NCBI GenBank assembly: GCA_945882415.1
Contig: CAMCWC010000005.1
Location: 124,001 to 188,000, forward strand
Reading direction: 5' to 3'
Source: Chthonomonas calidirosea
Lineage (GTDB): Bacteria; Armatimonadota; Fimbriimonadia; Fimbriimonadales; Fimbriimonadaceae
DNA length: 64,000 bases
The notes under the pieces are model-generated. The model saw only the letters and a program-made list of their open reading frames with translations, was not told the origin of the DNA and did no database searches. Position 1 is the stretch's first letter. Each line of letters starts with the position of its first letter. Shown in pieces: positions 1-7,039 of this stretch. Made by a program: the position numbers and the translations under genes.

Positions 1-1
1 C

Positions 2-277
2 ATCGATTCCGAACTCGATGCCCTCGTTCTCCAGAGTCCACCCAATGATGGCACCCTGACCGTGGTTGCAAACCTTGGCGTCGACCTGGACGACAGAACG
101 AGCTTTGATATCTACAGCCGAAGCGGCAAGAACCGCGGCTTCATCGTTGTGAACCTTCCGGGCTCAAGCTCAAGCACGATCCACCAGATCGACCTGGCAA
201 CTGGGGCGCTCACCCTTTACGGCGCTTTCCGAGGCTCCGATCGAGTGATCGCTTTCTGCTTCGACACTCGAGACTAA
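2..277 (+). CDS. DUF4394 domain protein, C-terminal end (5' truncated by window)
   Basis: The reading frame is open from base 2, so the gene begins before the window; about 91 residues are visible. The segment carries the pattern seen at the end of DUF4394 repeats: a D-x-L-V-L-Q-S-P start, then DGTLT, a GVD step, an FDIY strand and the phrase IHQIDLATGALTLYG. DUF4394 proteins are usually secreted or surface proteins thought to form beta-propeller-like structures; their role is not known. The stop is followed by a strong intrinsic terminator. The family call is from memory of the motif pattern. Confidence 0.7.
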   Translation: MDSELDALVLQSPPNDGTLTVVANLGVDLDDRTSFDIYSRSGKNRGFIVVNLPGSSSSTIHQIDLATGALTLYGAFRGSDRVIAFCFDTRD

Positions 278-305
278 TCACCTGTGTTAGGGCCATTGCC
301 CGTTT

Positions 306-335
306 GCCCTCGGTCTTTGACCGAGGGCATTTTTT
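306..335 (+). terminator. Intrinsic terminator after the DUF4394 gene
   Basis: A perfect 10-bp stem (GCCCTCGGTC / GACCGAGGGC, 306-315 and 319-328) with a TTT loop is followed by six T (330-335). The T run touches the stop codon of the convergent metH gene. Confidence 0.9.
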
Positions 336-2292
336 ACGCTTCGACGGGTGCTTCGGCAAACTCGCGACGGTCGAAAACGAGGTCCGAAGCGATTTTCCAG
401 ATGTCGGGATGAATCCGGTTGTCTGGAAGGATTTTGCTGAAGTGGACGATGGCACTCGTTAGCCCAGCTTCACGGGCAAAGTGCAGGAAGGCGCTGTTCA
501 GAATCTGCCGCGAAGCGGGCTTGAGGCCGAAGCTGATGTTGCTGACACCGAGCGTCAGGTTCACCCTCGGGTACCGCTCCTTAACCCCCTTGATGGCCGC
601 AATCGTCTCAATGGCCGCGGTGCGGAACTCTTCGTCTCCGGAACCCAAAGTGAAGGTGAGAGTGTCGATGAAGACATCGTGATCGGGCAAGCCGAATTCT
701 CGGGTCAGGGCGATCAGTCGGTCCGTGATTTCCAGCTTCTTCTCGGCGGTTTTGGCCATGCCGTCTTCGTTGATCGTCAGCGCAACCACGCCGGCGCCGT
801 ACTTTCGCGCTAAGCCCAGAACCTTTCGAGCACGATCATCGCCGTCCTCAAAGTTGATCGAGTTGATGATCGGCTTGCCCGCCAATGCCTGAAGGGACGC
901 TTCCATCACCGGAACCTCGGTCGAGTCGATCATGATCGGCACCGTGATGTGCTGGTTGTAGTTAGCCAGCAGCGACTTCATGTCCCGAACTTCGTCGCGA
1001 CCAACGTAGGCGGCACAGACGTCAAGAATGTGCGATCCTTCGCCCTCGAGTTCCCGAGCGAGTTCCGTCAGGCCATCCCAATTCTCTGCCGCCAGCATGT
1101 CGCGGAAGGCACGTGAACCATTGGCGTTTGTCTTTTCGCCGATGATCAGATAGCTGTTGTCTTGAACGTACGGCTGGAATTGGTAGAGCGACGAGCACCC
1201 AACGAGGGCAAACGCATCTGCCTGTTCGGGTTCCTTGATCTCAAAATCGAATCCGGGGAACACGGCTCGGCTCTTTTGCCAATGTGCGTTGTCCTGATGC
1301 CGGCGACCGCCAACGGCATCGGCCACCGCCTTGAGATGTGCAGGTGTCGTGCCGCAACAGCCGCCGCAGAGGGCGACTCCCATCTCAGAAACGAACCGGT
1401 CATGGTGCCCGGCGAGATCGTCGGGACTCAGCTTGTAAACCGCTCGCCCTGCTTCCATTTGTGGTAGTCCCGCGTTGGGCTGAATGGCGATTGGGCGGGT
1501 CGAGTTCTGACCAAGGAATCGGACGTGCGGAGCCATTTCGACGGGGCCGGTCGCACAGTTCATGCCGACGCTGACGACGCTCGGGAAGGCTTCCAGCATG
1601 TTCAACGCAGCACCGATTTCGGAGCCGAGGAGCATGGTTCCGGTCTGCTCCATCGTGACTTGGACAAAGAGGGGAAGGCGCTTGCCGGTCTCGGCCATCG
1701 CCTTCTCGGCGGCGACAACCCCGGCCTTTACCATGAGCAAGTCTTGGAGAGTTTCCAGGAGCAACGCATCCGCGCCACCCTCGATGAGTCCAACAAATCC
1801 CGTTTTGTAGGTTTCCTCTAGTTCTTCCCAAGTGGTCTGGCCGAGCGAGATCAGCTTCGTGCCTGGACCCAAAGCTCCGACAACCCATCTTGGCTTGGCG
1901 GCGGTACTCGCGGCGATCGCTGCTTCTTTTGCGATTCGAGCGCTCGCCAGACTCAGGTCATAAACGAGTTCTGGAATGTCGTATTCGGCAAGGACAATCG
2001 AGGTTCCGCCAAAGGTGTTGGTCTCCACCAGATCAGAACCCGCCGCAAAGTACGCCGCGTGGATTTTGCGAATGACTTCGGGCCGGGTGATGCTGAGGAT
2101 TTCGTTGCAGCCATCCAGCAAAGTGCCATTCAGTCGCTCGGCGGCAGCCGCCAGGGCAGGAGAGTGGCCATGCTCCGGCCGGAGAATGAAGTCGGCATCG
2201 GTCAGGTTCGACCCTTGGATCTGCGTCCCCATCGCGCCGTCATAAATGAGCACGCGATCTTGTAGGGCATCCAACAGGGTGGATTTGAGCAT
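334..2292 (-). CDS. metH: Methionine synthase, homocysteine and folate domains only (truncated MetH)
   Basis: This protein of 652 residues holds the first two modules of cobalamin-dependent methionine synthase. Residues 1 to about 325 form the homocysteine-binding barrel, with the zinc cysteines in NCATG (near residue 244) and CGGCCGTTP (near 307). Residues from about 380 form the methyltetrahydrofolate-binding barrel, starting with IIGEKTNANGSRAF. The chain stops just after this barrel. The cobalamin-binding module and the SAM-dependent activation module of full MetH (about 1,200 residues) are missing. The stop lies against the neighbouring terminator, and I saw no continuation in another frame. 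The enzyme would need a separate B12-binding protein. The start ATG has no strong ribosome binding site. Confidence 0.9.
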   Translation of the reverse strand: MLKSTLLDALQDRVLIYDGAMGTQIQGSNLTDADFILRPEHGHSPALAAAAERLNGTLLDGCNEILSITRPEVIRKIHAAYFAAGSDLVETNTFGGTSIVLAEYDIPELVYDLSLASARIAKEAAIAASTAAKPRWVVGALGPGTKLISLGQTTWEELEETYKTGFVGLIEGGADALLLETLQDLLMVKAGVVAAEKAMAETGKRLPLFVQVTMEQTGTMLLGSEIGAALNMLEAFPSVVSVGMNCATGPVEMAPHVRFLGQNSTRPIAIQPNAGLPQMEAGRAVYKLSPDDLAGHHDRFVSEMGVALCGGCCGTTPAHLKAVADAVGGRRHQDNAHWQKSRAVFPGFDFEIKEPEQADAFALVGCSSLYQFQPYVQDNSYLIIGEKTNANGSRAFRDMLAAENWDGLTELARELEGEGSHILDVCAAYVGRDEVRDMKSLLANYNQHITVPIMIDSTEVPVMEASLQALAGKPIINSINFEDGDDRARKVLGLARKYGAGVVALTINEDGMAKTAEKKLEITDRLIALTREFGLPDHDVFIDTLTFTLGSGDEEFRTAAIETIAAIKGVKERYPRVNLTLGVSNISFGLKPASRQILNSAFLHFAREAGLTSAIVHFSKILPDNRIHPDIWKIASDLVFDRREFAEAPVEA

Positions 2293-2467
2293 AGTTCATT
2301 AAACCAAGGAAGCAGGTTTCAATGTGATCTACTCGATTACTTGAACGTTCGGAAGCAGAAACCGAACGAATCTTTGGCTGAAAATCGGCCCAGGAGGGAT
2401 TGCTAAGCCTGGCTCAACGTCGAGCGCAGGCAAGACCGGAGTTTCCCGCCAATCCAAGAAAAAGATA

Positions 2468-2513
2468 TCACACTTCTTCAAGTTTCGGATCACCGGGACT
2501 CGAAGAAGTGTGA
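2468..2513 (-). terminator. Intrinsic terminator after the M32 carboxypeptidase gene
   Basis: A perfect 12-bp stem joins 2468-2479 (TCACACTTCTTC) to 2502-2513. Three more pairs, two G-U pairs and an inner CGG/CCG close a 4-base loop. Read on the minus strand it is followed by TATCTTTTTCTT. It lies 30 bases after the carboxypeptidase stop. The rest of the gap between this gene and metH (2293-2467) shows nothing else I can name. Confidence 0.8.
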
Positions 2514-2543
2514 AAAATTCAAAACCCTCGACCGACCGTCCGG

Positions 2544-4022
2544 TCAGATCCCGTACAGATTCCGGTACTTCGCACCCAGGCCGGCTAGGTAATCCTCGGC
2601 GCCCATCGGCTTGCCGGTCACCGAAGCGATCAGTTCCTTCGGCGGGAACTTGCTGCCCTGTCGGTAGATCTTGGTCTGGAGCCAGTTCAGGATCGGAGCA
2701 AAATCGCCGACCGCGATGAGCGCATCGAGATCGCCGAGGTCAGCCTGCATAGCTGCCCAAATCTGATAGCTCAGCAAGTTACCCATGGTGTAAGTCGGGA
2801 AGTAGCCGATCGAGCCCATTGACCAGTGAACATCTTGGAGGCAGCCCTCGGAGTCGGTCTTCGGCGTGATACCGAGATACTCTTCGTACTTCGCGTTCCA
2901 TGCGTCGGGAATGTCTTTGACCGCCAACTCACCCTTCAGAACGGCGCTTTCGATTTCAAAGCGAATGATGATGTGAAGGTTGTAGGTCAGCTCGTCTGCT
3001 TCCACGCGGATGAACGACGGCTGAACGCGATTGACCGCCTTGAGGAACTTGTCGAGCGAGTGGTCTTTCAGGGCCGGGAAGGCATTTTGGAGGTCGCCGT
3101 AGCCCCATTCCCAGAACGCGCGGGATCGGCCAACGAGGTTTTCCCAAAGTCGAGACTGGCTCTCGTGAACTCCCAGCGAAACGCCGCCGGCAAGCGGGGT
3201 TCGATCCCAAGCTTTGGGTGAGCCCTGCTCGTAGAGACCGTGACCTGCTTCATGCAACGAGCCAAAGATGCTGCTCGGCAAGTACGGCTTGAATCGGGTC
3301 GTAAGCCGGACATCGTTCACCGAGAACGTGGTGCAGAACGGATGCGGGGCCGTGTCCTGTCGACCGCGTTCGAGGTCGAAGCCAATTGCCTTCACGTAGT
3401 GAAGCGTGAGTTTCTGCTGCGCAGCGGTGTCCCACTCGCCGTGGAGGAAGGAGTCATCAACTGGACCCTGGGCGGCGATGGCCTTTACGAGCTCAACTTG
3501 TGGACCCTTGATGGCGTCGAACATGGTCCGGACCTCGCCCGCGGTGGCACCCTCTTCGTAGATATCGAGAAGAGCAGTGTAGATGTCATCGGAATAGCCG
3601 TAGCATTCTGCTTCTTCACGGGAGAGATCGAACAGCTTCTCCAAAACTGGAGCGAATGCGTTGAAGTCGTTGTTGGCTCTGGCGTTCACCCATGCTTCAT
3701 GGCCAAGCACGGATGCCTTCATTTTTTCTTCGACCAACCGACTTGGCAACTTCGTTTTTAAAAGGAGCTGACGCTTGACGATCCGAATAAGGGCTTCATC
3801 GTCTTCGGAAGTAGGTTGGGCAGACTCCGTCCAACGCTGCGTGTCGTCGGCCACAAACATCTCGTGGGCCATTCGGCTCAAGATGCTCATGTGCTCGGCA
3901 CGGGCGTCGGAGCCTTGCTTTGGCATGTACGTCTGCTGGTCCCAGTCCATGATTACCGCCGCGACGTTGAGCGCGTTCACATCGAACAATCGGTCCTTCA
4001 GGGACTCCAGAGCATTTGCCAT
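2544..4022 (-). CDS. M32 family metallocarboxypeptidase (carboxypeptidase Taq type)
   Basis: A zinc carboxypeptidase of about 492 residues, expected to remove C-terminal residues from peptides, probably in the cytoplasm since no signal peptide is seen. The HExxH zinc motif is in LHEAGHGLYEQG near residue 257, followed by GVSLGVHESQSRLWEN, which carries the downstream zinc ligand of the family. The N-terminal stretch MDWDQQTYMPKQG is also typical of M32. I chose the ATG at 4022 (MANALES), because the 32 residues of open frame upstream are AT-rich and do not look like the family. A convincing terminator follows at 2468-2513. Confidence 0.9.
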   Translation of the reverse strand: MANALESLKDRLFDVNALNVAAVIMDWDQQTYMPKQGSDARAEHMSILSRMAHEMFVADDTQRWTESAQPTSEDDEALIRIVKRQLLLKTKLPSRLVEEKMKASVLGHEAWVNARANNDFNAFAPVLEKLFDLSREEAECYGYSDDIYTALLDIYEEGATAGEVRTMFDAIKGPQVELVKAIAAQGPVDDSFLHGEWDTAAQQKLTLHYVKAIGFDLERGRQDTAPHPFCTTFSVNDVRLTTRFKPYLPSSIFGSLHEAGHGLYEQGSPKAWDRTPLAGGVSLGVHESQSRLWENLVGRSRAFWEWGYGDLQNAFPALKDHSLDKFLKAVNRVQPSFIRVEADELTYNLHIIIRFEIESAVLKGELAVKDIPDAWNAKYEEYLGITPKTDSEGCLQDVHWSMGSIGYFPTYTMGNLLSYQIWAAMQADLGDLDALIAVGDFAPILNWLQTKIYRQGSKFPPKELIASVTGKPMGAEDYLAGLGAKYRNLYGI

Positions 4023-4139
4023 GAGCAAATTGTACTTTGTGAGTCTGAATTCATTGAAAACTTCATAATTTAAAGACAAAAATTGAAAAAACTTATTAAA
4101 ATCTCGTGAAACATTCAAAAAGACAAGAATAATAGAACC
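4023..4139. promoter_or_regulatory. AT-rich divergent promoter region
   Basis: This 117-base gap between the divergent carboxypeptidase gene and the DUF2089 gene is far more AT-rich than its surroundings, with several A and T tracts. It must hold the start signals for both transcripts. I could not fix a convincing -35/-10 pair on either strand. Confidence 0.45.
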
Positions 4140-4535
4140 ATGAAGTCAAGTCTTCATCCCATCCCACCACGAGACCCGGTCTCCGGCGGAGAGCTTTACA
4201 TCAGCGAACTCGCCAGCGAAGAGTCCGGGATAACAATTCGAGGCAAGTTCGAGATCCCGAGGTATGCGAAGCTTGAGCCCGAGCACGTTCAATTCTTGGA
4301 AGCATTCCTGAAGTGCCGCGGAATGCTCAGCCACGTAGAGAAGGAGCTTGGTATCAGCTATCCAACCGTGCGCGGGCGACTTGATGCCTTGCTGGCCGCA
4401 CTTGACCTACACCCGCCCCAGCAAGAGAACCGCCGGGAAGCGATTGTGGATGAAAAACGACGAATTATCGAGCAGCTTGAGAACGGCGAACTGTCGGCTC
4501 AAGAGGCAAAGCGAAGATTACAGGAACTCCGATGA
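4140..4535 (+). CDS. DUF2089 family protein (zinc ribbon lost)
   Basis: A 131-residue protein that matches the DUF2089 pattern. It has a short N-terminal beta region, then FEIPRYAKLEPEHVQFLEAF, the signature FLKCRGMLSHVEKELGISYP with TVRGRLDALL (a helix-turn-helix-like DNA-binding segment, residues 55-85), and a charged C-terminal helix. DUF2089 proteins usually begin with a CPxCGG zinc ribbon. Here the same place reads RDPVSGGEL, with no cysteines, so the metal site is gone. The gene overlaps the next one by 4 bases (ATGA), so the two are almost certainly co-translated. DUF2089 proteins are probable regulators, and this one likely controls its own operon. Confidence 0.82.
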   Translation: MKSSLHPIPPRDPVSGGELYISELASEESGITIRGKFEIPRYAKLEPEHVQFLEAFLKCRGMLSHVEKELGISYPTVRGRLDALLAALDLHPPQQENRREAIVDEKRRIIEQLENGELSAQEAKRRLQELR

Positions 4536-5728
4536 AAGAACAAATTCGAAAAATCAACCAACTCGTAGCCGATGGTGCTTTGACCGCAGATGAAGCGGCC
4601 GATTTGATCGAGGCGTTGATGCAGGGAGAACGCACCGAAACCGAACGTGTGGCTCCTGATGCGGGCACTCCTCCTCCTCCGCCCGATGCTCCTAAGCCAC
4701 CCGTAGATCAGATCTCAGGGTTCTTCCAAGACCTTGAGCGGATGGCGCGTGAAAAGACCGAGTCCATTGACTGGGCCGATCTTGGCCGAAAGATGAACGA
4801 AGGCGCAAAGCGTGGCCGAGATATCGTTCGCGAGACGATCGATGACATTTCGAAGGGATCGGTCAATCTTGGCTGGCTCGGAACGAGTGAGCACAAGAGC
4901 ATCGACCTGCCGTTGATGGTTCCAACCGGCAAGGTGCTTCGGATCGAGAATCCGATTGGCGATATCCATATCCACGGCGGAAAGGAGATCGGAAACGTTC
5001 GAGCCGAGGCTTCAATTCGGGGCGCGTCACTTGATGACGCGAAGGCAAAAGCTGACCAGTACACCCTCACGATCGAGGAGAGCGACCATGCAGTCGTGAT
5101 CAAGCAGCCGGATATGACCGGGCTCAACGTCGACTTGCACATCGAGCTTAATGGCTTTGCCGCAATCGAAGTGCGGGCCGAGTCGGGCGACATCCACATC
5201 CACGAGACCGGCGCTGGCGTTCGCATCAACAGTCGATCCGGCGACATTCACCTTTCGGGGCTGAATGGCGCAATTGAGGTGAGTTCCGATTCTGGAAACG
5301 TTCACGTTTCAAACGTAACGGCAACGATCCTCAATATCGAGCACAAGTCAGGCGACGTCTCGTTGGAAAACATTCGCGGAAACGTCAGTGCACGAACTGC
5401 AAGCGGAGATGTGAGTGCCAAGCGTTTGGAAAGCAAGGTGATCTCGCTTGAAACCGTATCCGGGGACATCGCTGTGTCGCTCATCAATGCGGTGAGCGGT
5501 ACGGTCAATATTCGGACGGTGTCCGGTGATGCGAACATCGAGATTCCCGCGAACTCCGATTCGCGGGTTTCGATCTCAACGCTCAACGGCGAAGTCGCAT
5601 TCAGCGGTGAGCTGTCAGAAGAGCACCGAACCGCGCAGCGGATCACCGGCCGGATCGGCGAAGGCACCGGCGTGTTGGACATTAGCGCGGTCACCGGCGA
5701 CATCGCCGTTCACGTCAGCCTGCCATAA
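4532..5728 (+). CDS. DUF4097 beta-repeat protein with N-terminal SHOCT-like helix
   Basis: A 398-residue protein. Residues 1-30 (KINQLVADGALTADEAADLIEAL) form a short helix pair like those of SHOCT-type oligomerisation segments. A Pro-rich linker (residues 45-58) and a charged helical region follow. From residue 130 to the end there are repeated strands of the form SGDIHI, SGDIHL, SGNVHV, SGDVSL, SGDVSA, SGDIAV, SGDANI and TGDIAV, spaced roughly every 20 residues, which is the DUF4097 beta-helix-like fold. No signal peptide or membrane segment is seen. In Firmicutes, DUF4097 proteins (LiaG/LiaX types) belong to envelope stress responses. A similar role here, paired with the DUF2089 regulator, is inference. 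Confidence 0.8.
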   Translation: MKEQIRKINQLVADGALTADEAADLIEALMQGERTETERVAPDAGTPPPPPDAPKPPVDQISGFFQDLERMAREKTESIDWADLGRKMNEGAKRGRDIVRETIDDISKGSVNLGWLGTSEHKSIDLPLMVPTGKVLRIENPIGDIHIHGGKEIGNVRAEASIRGASLDDAKAKADQYTLTIEESDHAVVIKQPDMTGLNVDLHIELNGFAAIEVRAESGDIHIHETGAGVRINSRSGDIHLSGLNGAIEVSSDSGNVHVSNVTATILNIEHKSGDVSLENIRGNVSARTASGDVSAKRLESKVISLETVSGDIAVSLINAVSGTVNIRTVSGDANIEIPANSDSRVSISTLNGEVAFSGELSEEHRTAQRITGRIGEGTGVLDISAVTGDIAVHVSLP

Positions 5729-5750
5729 ACCAGCCTGCTGGTGTGATATA

Positions 5751-5779
5751 TGCCGATCCGAGTTTTGCTCGGGTCGGCA
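5751..5779 (+). terminator. Hairpin after the DUF4097 gene (weak terminator or leader hairpin)
   Basis: A 12-bp stem with one G-U pair (5751-5762 with 5768-5779, TGCCGATCCGAG / CTCGGGTCGGCA) has a TTTTG loop but no T run after it. It lies between the DUF4097 stop and the EVE gene start, so it may be a Rho-assisted terminator or part of the EVE leader. Confidence 0.45.
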
Positions 5780-5790
5780 CAATATGTTTC

Positions 5791-6255
5791 ATGAACTACT
5801 GGCTAATGAAGTCCGAGCCGGACGTTTACTCGATTGACCATCTCGCGAAGGCGGGCAAGCCTGAAATGTGGGAAGGTTGCCGAAACTACACGGTTCGCAA
5901 CTTTATTCGAGACTCGATGGCCATCGGAGACCTTGCGTTCTTTTATCATTCTAATTCGGCGCCGAGCGGAATTGTCGGAGTTCTAAGAATCTCGAGCGAG
6001 GCCTATCCTGATCCGACGCAGTTCGATCCAACTTCGGAATACCACGACCCGAAGAGCCTGCCGGACAACCCGCGATGGCTGGTTCGAGACGTTGAATTCG
6101 TTGAGAAATTTTCGCGCGTCGTGCCCCTAGCGGAGTTGCGTCAGACCACGGGCCTTGAAGAAATGTTTGTAACTCGGCGCGGGCAGCGGCTCAGCATCAT
6201 GCCGGTAACCCCGGATGAGTGGACGGTGGTTATGAATCTGCCTGGGCTACGCTAA
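5791..6255 (+). CDS. EVE domain protein (THYN1-like)
   Basis: A 154-residue single EVE domain. It starts YWLMKSEPDVYSIDHL, continues with WEGCRNYTVRNF and GDLAFFYHSNS, and has the family phrase AYPDPTQFDPTSEYHDPKS. EVE domains are PUA-like folds that bind modified bases in DNA or RNA; the ligand here is unknown. I chose the ATG at 5791, since 16 further in-frame residues upstream come from the hairpin region and do not fit the fold. The 3' end overlaps the convergent deacetylase-like gene by 26 bases. Confidence 0.92.
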   Translation: MNYWLMKSEPDVYSIDHLAKAGKPEMWEGCRNYTVRNFIRDSMAIGDLAFFYHSNSAPSGIVGVLRISSEAYPDPTQFDPTSEYHDPKSLPDNPRWLVRDVEFVEKFSRVVPLAELRQTTGLEEMFVTRRGQRLSIMPVTPDEWTVVMNLPGLR

Positions 6256-6895
6256 ACGCCTCACGCAGTGTCATCACGGGAAGCATTACGGCGGTGGCAA
6301 GGTCCACGATTTCGGCGAGGTGGGTGAGACGAGGGTCCCAACGTGCAAGTGCTTGAGGCCGGACCGCGATCGTCACGTTGCGATTTCGGCTCGCAGCGTC
6401 GCGCACGAGTCGCTTGGCAGTATCGGTCCAAGTGCGAACACTCATCCCGGCTTGCTGCGCCGAACGCGCTTGCTTCAGCTCAATTGGAAAGTGTTGCCAT
6501 GCGGTTGGGCAAAAGGCCCCTTCCGAGCTGAGGAATTCGATGCCTTCGAAGTGCTGGGTTGCCGCCGATTCTGGCCAAACCTGCTTTACCGCGACGCCTC
6601 GTGGCGAATGTCCGATGGCCCGGAGCAGAACCAGAGCCTCTTCGTAGCGGGAGGCGGATTCGTCGGGATGCTTGCACAGCCAATCGAGATCATGTCCCTC
6701 GTTCAAAATGGCGTCCGCCGTGGTCGGAAAAGCTCGGATCACTCGGTTGGAAACAAAGAACTGGAACTTCAGTCCTCGCTCTTTTGCGAACTCGAATATT
6801 CGAAGTAACATCGCCGGCTCGCCATGACCAAACTCCTCCGCATCTGGCGTGTCCCACGGAACGTAATCGACATCGATTCGAAGGCAGAAAAACAT
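6230..6895 (-). CDS. Polysaccharide deacetylase-like (NodB fold) protein
   Basis: About 221 residues. It begins MFFCLRIDVDYVP, the D-x-D strand of a NodB-type fold, and has GHDLDWLCKHPDE near residue 70, at the place where carbohydrate esterase family 4 keeps its H-x-x-x-H metal ligands. The spacing differs from the classical H(S/T)xxHP motif, so the metal site may be altered. The C-terminal strand IAVRPQALARWDP also fits a TIM-barrel end. The substrate is not predictable, and no signal peptide is present. The ATG at 6895 is preferred over the TTG two codons upstream. Confidence 0.6.
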   Translation of the reverse strand: MFFCLRIDVDYVPWDTPDAEEFGHGEPAMLLRIFEFAKERGLKFQFFVSNRVIRAFPTTADAILNEGHDLDWLCKHPDESASRYEEALVLLRAIGHSPRGVAVKQVWPESAATQHFEGIEFLSSEGAFCPTAWQHFPIELKQARSAQQAGMSVRTWTDTAKRLVRDAASRNRNVTIAVRPQALARWDPRLTHLAEIVDLATAVMLPVMTLREAFSVAQADS

Positions 6896-7039
6896 GCTCA
6901 AATCCGACCTGCAAACTGGTTACTTACCACGGAACAACGCCTTCCTATTCCAAGTCTAAAAAGGCTAACGTTCTGGGGGAGGAATGGTTGGTCTTTTGAC
7001 TTTTTTCCGTTAAACTCTCTCTGAGGATTGGTTTTGCCC

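Noticed and set aside
334-460. Frameshift as cause of the short MetH
   Set aside because: The frame ends at a natural stop next to a terminator, and no continuing homology is visible in the other two frames.
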